Source: Chrysophaeum taylorii (taxonomy: Eukaryota > Sar > Pelagophyceae > Pelagomonadales > Pelagomonadaceae). Taken from it: DNA of 64,000 nt. A program made the position numbers and the translations under genes. Position 1 is the first letter of the stretch; each line of letters opens with the position of its first letter. Below the pieces are notes generated by a model that saw nothing but the letters and a program-made list of their open reading frames with translations, had not been told where the DNA came from and searched no databases. The DNA lies in the NCBI GenBank assembly GCA_029834535.1, contig JAQMWT010000081.1, forward strand, positions 1 to 64,000. Reading direction: 5' to 3'. Below are positions 29,221 to 38,300 of this stretch, piece after piece.

Positions 29221-30093
29221 TCAGGTGGCGGTTGCAGGGGAAGAACCGTCTGCGAAAGACGTAGAAGTTAGGAGGGTAAGGACCGCCTGGACGAAGGAGG
29301 CCTGGGCCTCCGTCGAGGAGAGGGCGTGGTCAGCGCCCGGGATGACGAGAGGGACGCGTCTTTTGGTGGGCGACGGCACCATCGCGTCGCAGAGCCGACG
29401 GACCAGGCGGTCCTTGTCGACGGAGGGGGGGCAGTACTCGTCGCTCCCCGAAAAGGCCACGAGGACGCCCTCGAGATCGCCGAAATTGGCGAATTTGGCG
29501 CGGAGCGTGTGATCGTCGAGGTCGGAGGAGAAGTAGTCGTCGGTCCCGTTGACCTCGTAGAGGTCTAAGAAGCGACGCGCGGTAATGGGAGCCCACATGG
29601 CGTCACGCGGGAGCATTTCGTCACCCGGCATATCGCGCGCAACCCCTAGGTACTTGGCCTGGCGGTCCCGATCGGCCTCGTCGTCGGTCTCGCGGTCCGA
29701 GACGCCGGCCTGGAGCACGAGATGCGTGACTTTCCGGTGGCTCGTCCGACGATAGAAGTGACTCGCTATCTGAGCGCCCGTCGAATGGCCGCACAACGCG
29801 AACTGCTGCGTGTTATCGGTGCTTTCGAGGTGTGCGAGGAGGGCGTCGAGGTCCTCGACGTCGTCGTCGAGCGTCCGGAACCCAAACTGGCAATACGAGG
29901 ACCGCAACACGGGTTGAACAATACCCCACTCGATCGTCTCGAGGCCTGCGGCCAACGAAGGGACGTACGGGCAAGCGAGCAACCCGTCCGAAAGACCCCC
30001 AATCATCACCAACACCTTGGCGGTAGGCCCGGATGCGAACGCCTGCAGATTTTGCTTGGAGTACACAAAGAGACGCCCCTCCATCGCGCGCAT
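29221..30093 (-). CDS. Alpha/beta hydrolase of the DUF1749 type
   Basis: 290 aa, ATG at 30093. The nucleophile elbow GHSTG (residues 102-106) follows a beta strand (QFALC), the oxyanion-side loop is IGGLSDGL (31-38), and a C-terminal GADHAL supplies the catalytic His (~261). A candidate acid is in SGSDEYCPP. This fits the DUF1749/UPF0613 family, fungal and algal alpha/beta hydrolases whose substrate is not established. It has no signal peptide, so probably cytosolic. It shares an 84-bp divergent promoter with the sugar-nucleotide transporter gene. Confidence 0.8.
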   Translation of the reverse strand: MRAMEGRLFVYSKQNLQAFASGPTAKVLVMIGGLSDGLLACPYVPSLAAGLETIEWGIVQPVLRSSYCQFGFRTLDDDVEDLDALLAHLESTDNTQQFALCGHSTGAQIASHFYRRTSHRKVTHLVLQAGVSDRETDDEADRDRQAKYLGVARDMPGDEMLPRDAMWAPITARRFLDLYEVNGTDDYFSSDLDDHTLRAKFANFGDLEGVLVAFSGSDEYCPPSVDKDRLVRRLCDAMVPSPTKRRVPLVIPGADHALSSTEAQASFVQAVLTLLTSTSFADGSSPATAT

Positions 30094-30177
30094 CTTCTCT
30101 ATACCCTAGTCTCTCTCCTAAAACCCTAGCGAAAAAAAAAAAAAAATAAACCCTTCTTCGCTCAGACCCGCGCGACG
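30094..30177. promoter_or_regulatory. Divergent promoter with telobox-like AAACCCTAG
   Basis: The 84 bp between the hydrolase and transporter start codons contain two CCCTAG motifs (ATACCCTAG and AAAACCCTAG) followed by a 15-A tract. Teloboxes (AAACCCTA) are known promoter elements of housekeeping genes in plants; use here is inference. Confidence 0.4.
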
Positions 30178-31119
30178 ATGGCGTTCAAAACGATCGACGT
30201 CGGCTTTCTCGCAACGGCGCTTTTTTTCAACACGATGACCGCGCCGATGGTCAAGCTCACGCAAAACGACGACGGAGGCTACGACTTCAACAAGTGGTGC
30301 GTCTACTTCTTTAGCGAATTAATCAAACTGGCCGTCGCCCTCGCCTGGTGCGTGATCTACCACAAACCGAGCCAGCTCAACATCGAGACCGGCGATTTTA
30401 TGCAATACGCCGTCCCTGGGTTTGTCTTCTTCGCGCAAAATAACTTGAGCTTCCTCGCCCTCCAACACATGGACTCGTCGGCCTTCCAGCTTCTGATGAA
30501 CACGAGGATCATTAGCGTCGCGCTCCTCAGCGTCCTCCTCCTCCGCAAACCCATGAACACCATCGAGTGGCTCGCCATCGTCCTCCTCATGGTCGGCGCG
30601 ATGCAGTACCAGCTCTCGGGCTGCGAGCACGAGGGTTACCGCATCGATGCCGAGGGGTTGCTCGTCATGCTCGTCATCGTACTTTGCGCGGCCGGCGGCA
30701 ACGTCTACACCCAGCGTGTCATGCAAAAAAAAATGGACCAGCCCCTCATGCTCCAAAATTCGTACCTCTACCTCTGGGGCATCTTCTTTAACGGAATCAA
30801 CTGGTCCCGGAGCGTCCGGAACGGCGACGTCGCCTTTGGAACCGTCGGGTCCGTCCAGGTCTTCTCGATGGTCTTCTATGCGGTATACGGCCTCTCCATA
30901 TCCATCATCCTCAAGCGCTTCGGCGCAATAACCCGCACCTTCATAAACACTGCCGCCATCGTCCTCACCGCCCTCGTCGACGTCCTCTTCTTCCGCGCCT
31001 CTATCTCCGTCCTCGAGATGACCACCTTCGTCGTAATCTCCATCGCCGTCTTTCTCCACACCGTCATCGCCAAGCAGTTCGTCAACCCCGCCCTACCAGA
31101 CGCGAACAGCAAGGTTTAG
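30178..31119 (+). CDS. Nucleotide-sugar transporter (SLC35A type)
   Basis: 313 aa, ATG at 30178. About ten hydrophobic segments cover almost the entire length. Family marks include VPGFVFFAQNNLSFLAL, the LMNTRIISVALLSVLLLRKP block after helix 4 (short loop then RKP), GNVYTQRVMQKK and the C-terminal RTFINTAAIVLTAL. This is the pattern of UDP-galactose/CMP-sialic acid-type antiporters of the Golgi and ER, which exchange a nucleotide sugar for the nucleoside monophosphate. The substrate cannot be read from sequence. It would supply the glycosyltransferase-like genes seen elsewhere in this window. Confidence 0.88.
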   Translation: MAFKTIDVGFLATALFFNTMTAPMVKLTQNDDGGYDFNKWCVYFFSELIKLAVALAWCVIYHKPSQLNIETGDFMQYAVPGFVFFAQNNLSFLALQHMDSSAFQLLMNTRIISVALLSVLLLRKPMNTIEWLAIVLLMVGAMQYQLSGCEHEGYRIDAEGLLVMLVIVLCAAGGNVYTQRVMQKKMDQPLMLQNSYLYLWGIFFNGINWSRSVRNGDVAFGTVGSVQVFSMVFYAVYGLSISIILKRFGAITRTFINTAAIVLTALVDVLFFRASISVLEMTTFVVISIAVFLHTVIAKQFVNPALPDANSKV

Positions 31120-31321
31120 AGGACCACCCTTCTTCTTCTTCTTCTTCTTCTTCTCGTTGTCGCCGCCATATCTATCTATCTCGCGGCCAAGCGCGGGGGG
31201 ACTCTGTCCTATTTTGTGCACGTCGCTGTTGTTGTTGTTGTTGTTGTTTGTGTTTAACTCTCCTCTCCCAGTCGTTGGCGATCATATCAACAAACTTCCA
31301 ATTAAATAGGGGCTTCACCGC

Positions 31322-32047
31322 CTACTGAAGATCAACGAAGCCGTGTTTAAAGACGCCGATGTTGATGTGGCCGGCGGCGTCTGGCGTAATGCGAAGCGCG
31401 GCCGCCTCGGCTTTGGCTAGCCGGACATCCTCGAACAACGAGGTGGCGGGCGGGCCGAGTTCGCGAAGGAAGACGCCGCGGCCCTTTTGTCTGCCGGGGT
31501 CTGTGACGAGTATGGCCTTGGTCGCGAGGTACGGCCTGAGCGCGGCGCCGAGCTTTTTTGCGAGCTCCGGCTCGTAGAGCATGTCGCTCGCGACCAAAAT
31601 GTCGGCGTCGCGCGCCTTGGCGGCGAGGGCCTCGTGGTCGGAGATGTCGAGGCTCTCGACGCGAAACGTCCCCGGCGCTCCTCGCGCTCTCGCCGCCTCG
31701 AGACCGTCGCGCGCGGCTCGAGTGGCGACGCGCGCGCAGTCCGTCGCGATGACGGCGGCGCCACGGTGGAGCGCGGCGATCGAGGCGAGACCGGGGCCCG
31801 CACCGAGCTCGAGAACCGTCCGTCCTTCGAGAGGGGCTGAGAGGAGTTCGTTCGCCGCGGCCATCGACGAGGGCCAACACATGCTCCCGAAGGGGTCGCT
31901 GCCGTCGTCGATGGCGGCCTCCAGAGCGGCGTCCTGGTCGGACGCCTCGAACACCGTCACGCAGAGGCCCCCTCGGAGCCGCACCTCGACCGGCGCCAAG
32001 TCGACGACGATGCTCGAGGCTGCGATGGCGGTCATCAACGGGCGCAT
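31322..32047 (-). CDS. Small SAM-dependent methyltransferase (METTL21/NNT1-like)
   Basis: 241 aa, ATG at 32047. The N-terminal lead GSMCWPSSMAAANELL resembles the 'G...Wp.s..la..l' block of the Methyltransf_16 group. SAM motif I is TVLELGAGPGLASI (78-90), motif II acid in VIATDCA (D103), and the post-I region ADILVASDMLYEPE corresponds to the 'DxxY' position common in protein lysine methyltransferases of this group (here DMLYE). The probable role is protein Lys or N-terminal methylation in the cytosol. A small-molecule methyltransferase remains possible. The start lies 37 bp from the divergent IQ-protein gene. Confidence 0.8.
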   Translation of the reverse strand: MRPLMTAIAASSIVVDLAPVEVRLRGGLCVTVFEASDQDAALEAAIDDGSDPFGSMCWPSSMAAANELLSAPLEGRTVLELGAGPGLASIAALHRGAAVIATDCARVATRAARDGLEAARARGAPGTFRVESLDISDHEALAAKARDADILVASDMLYEPELAKKLGAALRPYLATKAILVTDPGRQKGRGVFLRELGPPATSLFEDVRLAKAEAAALRITPDAAGHINIGVFKHGFVDLQ

Positions 32048-32083
32048 TGACCGGTCATCAACGGCCCGAGATATATATATATA

Positions 32084-33805
32084 ATGGAGTGGCTTGGGGT
32101 GGTGCACAAGCGCGAAAAGGGGGCCTCCGACGACGCCTCCGACGACGACCCCCCGGAGCGGCGCCTCGCCCCGCACGAGCGGCTCCAACTCCGCAAGCTC
32201 AAATACGCAGAGATTGTCCGGCGGCGCCAGAACGGCGGCGAGTCGCCGGTCCGGCCCGAGCTGCGGTTCGAGACCGTCACGTACGCCAATCTCGACGACG
32301 GCAGCAGCAGGCCTCAAATAGTCCCCTCCGTCGTGGCGCACGAGACGACGCCCGTTGCGAGACGCGTGGTTCAACGAGTCTCGAAAAAAAAACGAGTCGT
32401 CGACCCGCCGCCTCCCGCCGAAAAGAAGCGGCCGAGCGAGCGCGTCGCGGCGAACGCGCGACTCCAGAAGTCCTTGACGCGACGGCGTTGGATTGCGATT
32501 TTGCGCGAGAGAAGCCGCGCCGAAGCGTACAAGGTGGCGCGCGCGCAGCGGGCCAAGCTCGATGTGCTCGAGTGGGAATCGCGGTGGCCCGAACGGCGCG
32601 ACGCGGAACGCGACCGTCGAAGGATGCGCGCCGCGGAGCTGGAGGCGCGCGACCAGCGCCAGCGGGCGTGGTGCCGCGTTAGCGCCGCAGCCCGCGCCAC
32701 AGCGCGGCTCGCGTCGCGAACGAGAAGGGCGCGCCGCGCCGCGGCTGCGGCAGCGATCCGCTGCGCGGCGTCCTCGACGATCCAACGTGCCTGGCGCGGC
32801 TACTTCGCGCGCCAGCTCGCGCCAAAGCTCCTCGCGATGCACCGCGTCGCGGGGCCCCTGCGACGCGCGGTGCGCCGGCGTCGACGACGACGCGCCCGCG
32901 CGCTCTTGCGACGCTTCTGCGCCGACCACGCCTCGGGCCACGCGCGCGTCGTCTCGCGCTACCTCGCGTGCGTGCGGCGGGCGCAACGCGCCGCCACCGG
33001 GATGGTCGCGTGTTGCCGCGCGCGACGAGAGGCGCTTCTCCGGCTGTGCCGTCGCGTCGAGCGCGAACAGCGGCGCGAGATCGCCCGCGCTGCCGTCGAG
33101 GCCCGTCGCGACAAGTTGCGCGCGCAAAGTCACCACCCCACCAAAAAGAAACCCCCGCCGGCGACTAAGAAGAAGAAGATGAAGAAGAATGCGACGACGA
33201 CGACGACGACGACGTTTACCAAGCGCCAGATCGAGGTCCACGACCGGCAACTTCGGTGCGCGTCGGCGACGTTCGCGCGACTCGACGCTATCTGGGCGAT
33301 CCGCGCCGTCCAGGAGCATGATGCCACAGTCCTGCCGTCGGCGGAGGACGTGTGTCGGCAACAGGCGGCCATCACCGACGTCGACGGCGCGCTGCTGGTC
33401 GCGCTGGACGCCCGAGAGCTCGAGCGAGCTATCGAGACACACTTGGTCCTCAAGCGAAAGGCGCACGTCCGGAGGGTTGACGCGCACCGCGCCGCCAACA
33501 GAAAAGACGTAACTAGCGCCGCCGCGAGGGCCCTCCTCAGCGTGGGTGGTGAAAAACAAATCAACAACCCGTTATCATGCTTCTTGCGTCTCTACACGGA
33601 CGACACCCTCGGGCCCGAGTCCTGGAATAGCCTCGTCCGCGGCCTCGTGCTCGAGGACCTCAGGGCGAGGCGCGAGCACGTCGCCCAGCGGCTCTCCTCG
33701 ACACCGACGAGCGAGGCGATCAACCGCCTCGCGGCTCAGGTCATGGGGACCGGCCTCGACTCCTTAGGGTTAAGAAGAAGGAGTAACTTCACCACAAAGT
33801 GGTAG
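32084..33805 (+). CDS. Arg-rich IQ-motif protein
   Basis: 573 aa, ATG at 32084. It is very rich in Arg and Ala. One clear IQ motif (IQRAWRGYFARQ, ~residues 229-240) is flanked by IQ-like helices, the basic block RRAVRRRRRRRARALLRR and a Lys/Thr low-complexity linker (~355-380). The C-terminal ~190 residues are helical (TFARLDAIWAIRAV, ELERAIETHLVLKRK). IQ motifs bind calmodulin or light chains; together with coiled-coil-like helices this suggests a cytoskeletal or ciliary scaffold, but no defined family was recognised. An N-terminal acidic patch (ASDDASDDD) precedes a basic segment. Confidence 0.7.
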   Translation: MEWLGVVHKREKGASDDASDDDPPERRLAPHERLQLRKLKYAEIVRRRQNGGESPVRPELRFETVTYANLDDGSSRPQIVPSVVAHETTPVARRVVQRVSKKKRVVDPPPPAEKKRPSERVAANARLQKSLTRRRWIAILRERSRAEAYKVARAQRAKLDVLEWESRWPERRDAERDRRRMRAAELEARDQRQRAWCRVSAAARATARLASRTRRARRAAAAAAIRCAASSTIQRAWRGYFARQLAPKLLAMHRVAGPLRRAVRRRRRRRARALLRRFCADHASGHARVVSRYLACVRRAQRAATGMVACCRARREALLRLCRRVEREQRREIARAAVEARRDKLRAQSHHPTKKKPPPATKKKKMKKNATTTTTTTFTKRQIEVHDRQLRCASATFARLDAIWAIRAVQEHDATVLPSAEDVCRQQAAITDVDGALLVALDARELERAIETHLVLKRKAHVRRVDAHRAANRKDVTSAAARALLSVGGEKQINNPLSCFLRLYTDDTLGPESWNSLVRGLVLEDLRARREHVAQRLSSTPTSEAINRLAAQVMGTGLDSLGLRRRSNFTTKW

Positions 33806-33961
33806 TAGGGTTTGTAGGAGTAAGTAAACAACAACTCAAAGGTTAGCGAACGCGGTAGTAGGGTTAGCAGTAACCCACCCGCAAGAAGGCTCGATCATCG
33901 CTAGCAACAAAAGTTATTAGTTGTTGCTGCCCAGCCCAGCGAAGCAAACGAGCGGAGGGCG
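33806..33961. promoter_or_regulatory. Upstream region of eL30 with TAGGGTT repeats
   Basis: TAGGGTTTG (33807-33815), GTAGGGTTAG (33862-33871) and a nearby CTTAGGGTTAAG (33765-33776) are telomere-like motifs just upstream of a ribosomal protein gene. Telobox control of ribosomal protein genes is known in plants; here it is only suggestive. Confidence 0.35.
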
Positions 33962-34297
33962 ATGGCACCCGCAAAGAAGTCGAAGAAGTCGGTGGAAAAC
34001 CTCAACTCGCGGCTGCAGCTCGTGATGAAGTCGGGGAAGGTGGCCCTCGGGTACAAAACGTCGTTGAAGACGTTGCGGTCGAACAAGTCAAAGCTTGTCC
34101 TCATCGCCAACAACACCCCGCCGCTCCGCAAGTCGGAGGTCGAGTACTACGCGATGCTCAGCAAGTGCCAGGTGATCCACTATAACGGCTCGAACGTGGA
34201 CCTCGGACTGGCGTGCGGAAAGTATTTTCGCGTGTCGATGTTGACCGTGATCGACCCGGGCGACTCAGACATCGTCCGCACCACCCCGGAGACCTAG
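33962..34297 (+). CDS. RPL30: 60S ribosomal protein L30 (eL30)
   Basis: 111 aa, ATG at 33962, matching the usual ~110-115 aa length. Highly conserved family blocks are seen: [51 protein letters not shown] and N-DLG-ACGK followed by [14 protein letters not shown]. eL30 is an archaeal/eukaryotic large-subunit protein of the L7Ae-type fold located at the subunit interface. The gene is intronless here. Confidence 0.98.
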   Translation: MAPAKKSKKSVENLNSRLQLVMKSGKVALGYKTSLKTLRSNKSKLVLIANNTPPLRKSEVEYYAMLSKCQVIHYNGSNVDLGLACGKYFRVSMLTVIDPGDSDIVRTTPET

Positions 34298-34331
34298 TTT
34301 TTTTCTTCTTCCTATAAGTAGATAATAAAAA

Positions 34332-35096
34332 TCAGGCCGCCGCCGCCGCCGCCGCCGCCGAAACTACAAAGTCGCGAAAAAGCGAAGCCGAGGCGAGGCG
34401 GAAGCGGATCCTCGTGACGTCGTAGTCGTGGGAACCTTCGACGAAACCCCACCGATCGATCTGGACTTGCTCCTCGAGGCGCGCGACCGTCTCCGCTTGC
34501 GAAGCGTCGAGCTTGTGCGCGAGAAGGGCGAGCCCGATAACGAGGGATTTCGTCTCCTGGGTCGCGCTCTGCAACGCGGCGAGTTCCCACGTAGAGAGCT
34601 TTTCGAAAAAAGCTTCGATCGGGCGGAGGGTTTCGTCGTTGGTCGGGCGATGCGCGACGCCAAATCCGGGTTCGAATCGGACGTCGAACTCGGCCCGGAC
34701 CCACTCGAGCAACGGCAAGTAGTGCTCGAGCTGGAGCTGGTGGAGGCGCGGCTCGTCGGCCTCGCCGGCGAAGAAGCACGTCGTATCGTTCTTGCCGTAC
34801 TTGAGGACAGTCCTCGTCGTGTCCTTTCGGTCGACCGCGATCTGGTCCACCGCCGTCGCGGCGAGCGACATCAAGGGCATCGCCGCGGGTTCGATTTTCT
34901 CGAGCTGCGAGTCCCACTCGGCCGCGATGGCGAGGGCGAGGGGTTCGGACGGAAGCACGAGCGCGCGCCGCGCCGGGGATCGGAGCGCGCGACCGTCGAG
35001 CGTGATCTGGTACCCATCGTCGACCGCCGCGATCCCCGTCTCCTTGTAAAACCGCCGCGCGGCGTGCGAGCTGCTGCGCCGGACGGCGGCCAACAT
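34332..35096 (-). CDS. ATP12: ATP synthase F1 assembly factor ATP12
   Basis: 254 aa, ATG at 35096. The basic N-terminus (MLAAVRRSSSHAARRFYKE) looks like a mitochondrial presequence. Family blocks follow: YQITLDGRALRSPARRALVLP, EWDSQ-EKI-PAAMPLMSLAATAVD, the NDTTCFFAGE segment, and LSTWELAALQSATQETKSL. ATP12 chaperones the F1 alpha subunit during assembly in the mitochondrial matrix. The C-terminus ends in an eight-Ala run encoded by a GCC microsatellite. It ends close to the convergent eL30 gene. Confidence 0.93.
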   Translation of the reverse strand: MLAAVRRSSSHAARRFYKETGIAAVDDGYQITLDGRALRSPARRALVLPSEPLALAIAAEWDSQLEKIEPAAMPLMSLAATAVDQIAVDRKDTTRTVLKYGKNDTTCFFAGEADEPRLHQLQLEHYLPLLEWVRAEFDVRFEPGFGVAHRPTNDETLRPIEAFFEKLSTWELAALQSATQETKSLVIGLALLAHKLDASQAETVARLEEQVQIDRWGFVEGSHDYDVTRIRFRLASASLFRDFVVSAAAAAAAA

Positions 35097-35118
35097 TATT
35101 ATTCAAGAGGGTTAGTTA

Positions 35119-36954
35119 TTACGTAATTCCGAGGGCTAGGGCGCGGTAGGTCGATTCGGGGTGGTCGAGGAGGACGTGCTCGATGGTCCCGACGGCCTCG
35201 GGGACGCGGCGGTCTTCTTGGGTCGCACCGAAGGCCTCGAGGACCGACTCGATATCTCGATCGAGGTCCTCGAGTTCGCGGTGTCGCGTCTGCGCGACCT
35301 GTAGCAGCGCGAGGAAGCCGAGAGCCTCGAGTCGCGGACGCAGGTCTGGTTCCTTGACGAGCTCCTGAAGGAGCCAGGTCGAGACGACGGCGATGATTCT
35401 GTAGCGCGACCATCGCACGAGGGTTTCGCGCAGGGCCTCGATGAGCCGCGCGTCGCCCACGAGCATGGGGAGCGCGATTTCCCTCGCCGGGCCTCCGAGA
35501 AGCGCGAGAGCTGTCGACAAGGCCCACCAGTGGAGATCGACGCGCTCGAGCTCCGTGGGCGGCGCGTCGCGCTCGTTCGTGCGAGGCGCGGCGGCCACGC
35601 GCTTGGCGCGGTACAGCACGGCGCTCGAGGGGTGGTCGTCGTCGCTCGGCGTCGAGGGATTCGCGACGGCGTAGGTATAGGACGACGGGAGCGAGCCGGC
35701 CTGGCGATCGGCGTCGGCCGTCTCTTCGCGCAGCGCTGCGCAGTGCGCGTGCAAGACGCTGAGCGCGAGGGCGGCGCCGCCCGAGGCGAGGGGCACGCGC
35801 GCGAGCCCCTTGTCTTCGACGAGGCCGGCGATGTTTGCGAAGAAGCAGACCGCGTACTGGAGGCCGAAGAAGTCGTCGCGCAGCGGGCCGGTCTCATCGA
35901 GGTACCGCAACGCGCGGTCGCAGGCGCCCAAAGCGAGGACGGCCCGCGCTGACTCGGGCTCGAGCGCGGCGTTGGCCATCCACCGGACCGCGCGCCGGAA
36001 CAGGACCCTCGCGTCTTCCCTGGACATGGCGTCGCTGCAGCGCTGCTTGTTCGAGACCTCGATCTCGTCGAGCGCCCGGAAGTACGCCGCGGCGTCGCGG
36101 TCGGGGTCGAGGCACCCGGCGACGAGCTCCTCGCGGGCTCGCTCGCGCGCTTCGAGGAACTCGGTAGACTTTCGCGCCGTTTCAGCCGCGAGCTCGCGGT
36201 CCGCCTCGAGCGATGCTTTTGCCAGGACCTCGGCCCGCGTCCGCGCCTTGGGGGGCTCGCCTTTGATGAGACTTTTTTCGATCTTCTCCCGCGCCGTTTG
36301 GGCATCCAGAGCCGAAGGAACCCACCCGTCCTTCTCGGCCTCTCGGATGGCCTCGTGCAAGTGGGCCCGCGCCGCCGCGAGCGACCCCCGAAGAAGCTCG
36401 TCGCTCGAGGGGGGCAGCTTGTCGTCGTCGTCGTCGTCGTCGTCGAGGATCGCGCCCAACAACTTGTCGGCGTCGGAGGGCTCGATCGCGTAGCGCCCGC
36501 CGTCCTCCAACGAGGCAAAGGTCCACACTTGGCCCCCGCCGGCGTCGAGCACGGCCTCGATCCCCCCAATCTTCAGCGCCTCTTCGACACCGACCAAAAA
36601 CTTTGGCCAGCTGTCCTGCGCGTCGCGAGGCGCGTACTCTTGCTCGACCTCCACGGCAGTCTCGGGCCGCCCGGCGATGTGCACCGTCACGCGCTTCCAT
36701 TTCCGCGCGTTCCACTCCTTCGATAATGATAACCGCTTCTCGAGATCGAGCATTATTGCCGGAAGCTTTTCGTCTTGTCGCCGCCGCCGCCGCATTATCG
36801 TCGTCTTCTTCTTTTTTTTGCTCTGTCGCGGCTTGGCTGTTCCCGCCGCCGCCCTCGTCGACTCCCACAACCCCTCTTTGTACAGGTAGCTGTCGTACCG
36901 CCGAGCAGTCGCCGTCTTGAGGGACCCGCCCGTCTTCTTCGGCTGCGCGATCAT
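35119..36954 (-). CDS. Doublecortin-like domain protein with helical repeat C-terminus
   Basis: 611 aa, ATG at 36954. After a basic leader, residues ~86-163 resemble a doublecortin (DCX) ubiquitin-like domain: KRVTVHIAG, SWPKFLVGVEEALKI, VWTFASLEDGGRYAI. An Asp run (171-178) follows. Residues ~280-600 are mainly helical, with Leu/Ala-rich repeats resembling armadillo-like helices (CDRALRYL, LALSVLHAHCAALRE, ALSTALALLGG, VVSTWLLQELVKEP). DCX domains bind microtubules, so a microtubule or ciliary role is a reasonable guess. Both domain calls are by pattern only. It lies head to tail after ATP12 on the same strand, 22 bp apart. Confidence 0.6.
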   Translation of the reverse strand: MIAQPKKTGGSLKTATARRYDSYLYKEGLWESTRAAAGTAKPRQSKKKKKTTIMRRRRRQDEKLPAIMLDLEKRLSLSKEWNARKWKRVTVHIAGRPETAVEVEQEYAPRDAQDSWPKFLVGVEEALKIGGIEAVLDAGGGQVWTFASLEDGGRYAIEPSDADKLLGAILDDDDDDDDKLPPSSDELLRGSLAAARAHLHEAIREAEKDGWVPSALDAQTAREKIEKSLIKGEPPKARTRAEVLAKASLEADRELAAETARKSTEFLEARERAREELVAGCLDPDRDAAAYFRALDEIEVSNKQRCSDAMSREDARVLFRRAVRWMANAALEPESARAVLALGACDRALRYLDETGPLRDDFFGLQYAVCFFANIAGLVEDKGLARVPLASGGAALALSVLHAHCAALREETADADRQAGSLPSSYTYAVANPSTPSDDDHPSSAVLYRAKRVAAAPRTNERDAPPTELERVDLHWWALSTALALLGGPAREIALPMLVGDARLIEALRETLVRWSRYRIIAVVSTWLLQELVKEPDLRPRLEALGFLALLQVAQTRHRELEDLDRDIESVLEAFGATQEDRRVPEAVGTIEHVLLDHPESTYRALALGIT

Positions 36955-37040
36955 ACTAATATCACCATCGAAGAGATGTCATCAGATCATAATGATGATG
37001 ATACCTAAGATACAGACATACTTTCAATTATGAGGACGTC

Positions 37041-38213
37041 ATGGGAGTAGGAACATACATTCTATGGGTGGTGGTGGTGGTGTTGCTGCGACCGGCGGTC
37101 GCGAAGAAGAAGAAGACCCTCGTGGTGTACGCCTACTCGCAACACACGGGGGAGGCCGTGGAAAACCTAAAGTACTTCCTCCGATTCGGCGTGCGCGAGG
37201 CCGCCGACGTTGACTTTTTGTTCGTGGTGAATGGGTGCCATTCGATCGCATTTCCGACCAACGTGCGCGTCGTGGAGCGGAACAACACGTGCTTTGATTT
37301 CGGGGCGTGGGGGGTTGGGATCGCGGAGGCGGCCTCCTCCGGCACCTACGATTACTTTATCGTGCTGAACGGATCCGTCCGAGGTCCGTTTCTGCCGAGC
37401 TACGAGTTACGGTCTTGGTGGCGCGTTTTCACCGACCAAATTCGGGGCGATGTCGGGCTGGTCGGGACCTCGCTCCACTGCATGAACTACGACGACCACG
37501 CGACGAACAACCTGCTGCACCTGCAGAGCATGTTCCTCGTCTTCGACAAAACGACGTTCGACGACGTCCTTCGGCCGTTCTTTACGTCGTGCCCGCGCGA
37601 CAAGGACGCGGCAATCTACGACGCCGAACTCCCTGTCTCGCGCGCGGTCCTCGCGAGCGGCCGCTCGCTCCAAGCGCAGCTCCTGGCGCTCCCGCATCGA
37701 GGCGTGGTGTCCGGCGCGTTTTCTTCGTCGCTCTCCGCGACCTGCGAGGAGATCAAGGCCAACTCTGCGCTCGGGCTCGGGGACGTCTACTTCCCGAGCC
37801 CGGGAGCCACCAGTCCAGATGTCCAGCCGTTGGAGGTCGTCTTTTTTAAGACGGCGCGATCGGGCGTGGGTCGCCGCGAGCTCGACCGACTCACCGACTG
37901 GGCATACTTCCACGTCGAGGGCGGCCAACTTCGGGATCCAGAAACTCGCCGGCGCGACTTTTTGTTGCCTAGCGTGCGAGGCGCGGGCTGCGCGCCTGCC
38001 GACCATGCCGCCGCCGCAGCCGTCTTGTCAATCGTGGAGGAGACGACGACGACGACGACGAGGCCGCCGCGAGCCGTCGACGACCAGGAGCCAGGCCCCT
38101 CGAAAGTGTCTCTCCTCGAGCTCGAGACCGCGCTCGTCGCCGCAAATCGAGAGGTCGACGCGCTCCGTCGCAAACTCGACCGCCTTCGGGAAGCCTGCGT
38201 CTTCGTATCATAA
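37041..38213 (+). CDS. Secretory-pathway glycosyltransferase-like protein
   Basis: 390 aa, ATG at 37041, followed by a signal peptide (YILWVVVVVLLRPAVA). The body has a Rossmann-like pattern found in a broad algal and stramenopile group of GT-A-like proteins: TLVVYAYSQ, DVDFLFVVNG, ERNNTCFDFGAWGVG, YDYFIVLNGSVRGPFLP, VGLVGTSLHC, LQSMFLVFDK. The 'N-C-DFG' and 'LNgsvRGPF' blocks recall RgpF/rhamnan-synthesis-like families. The C-terminal 60 residues are disordered followed by a short coiled coil (ELETALVAANREVDALRRKL). The likely role is glycan synthesis in the ER/Golgi lumen; donor and acceptor are unknown. Confidence 0.65.
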   Translation: MGVGTYILWVVVVVLLRPAVAKKKKTLVVYAYSQHTGEAVENLKYFLRFGVREAADVDFLFVVNGCHSIAFPTNVRVVERNNTCFDFGAWGVGIAEAASSGTYDYFIVLNGSVRGPFLPSYELRSWWRVFTDQIRGDVGLVGTSLHCMNYDDHATNNLLHLQSMFLVFDKTTFDDVLRPFFTSCPRDKDAAIYDAELPVSRAVLASGRSLQAQLLALPHRGVVSGAFSSSLSATCEEIKANSALGLGDVYFPSPGATSPDVQPLEVVFFKTARSGVGRRELDRLTDWAYFHVEGGQLRDPETRRRDFLLPSVRGAGCAPADHAAAAAVLSIVEETTTTTTRPPRAVDDQEPGPSKVSLLELETALVAANREVDALRRKLDRLREACVFVS

Positions 38214-38300
38214 CCGAGGTTCTTAAAAAAAACAAAAAAGGTACCACGCAGGTTGTTATATTTTCAAAAAAGTGCATGCGGGGGAGCCGCCGCCTCATTT

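Noticed and set aside
31322-33559. 745-codon minus-strand ORF spanning the methyltransferase and the IQ gene
   Set aside because: Only its 3' third (to 32047) is the methyltransferase; the rest is the complement of the Arg-rich IQ gene and reads as low-complexity Arg/Ser sequence, a side effect of high GC.
34672-34682. GGTTCGAAT resembling a tRNA B box
   Set aside because: It lies inside the ATP12 coding sequence with no A box or cloverleaf around it. No tRNA, rRNA or snRNA gene was recognised anywhere in the window.
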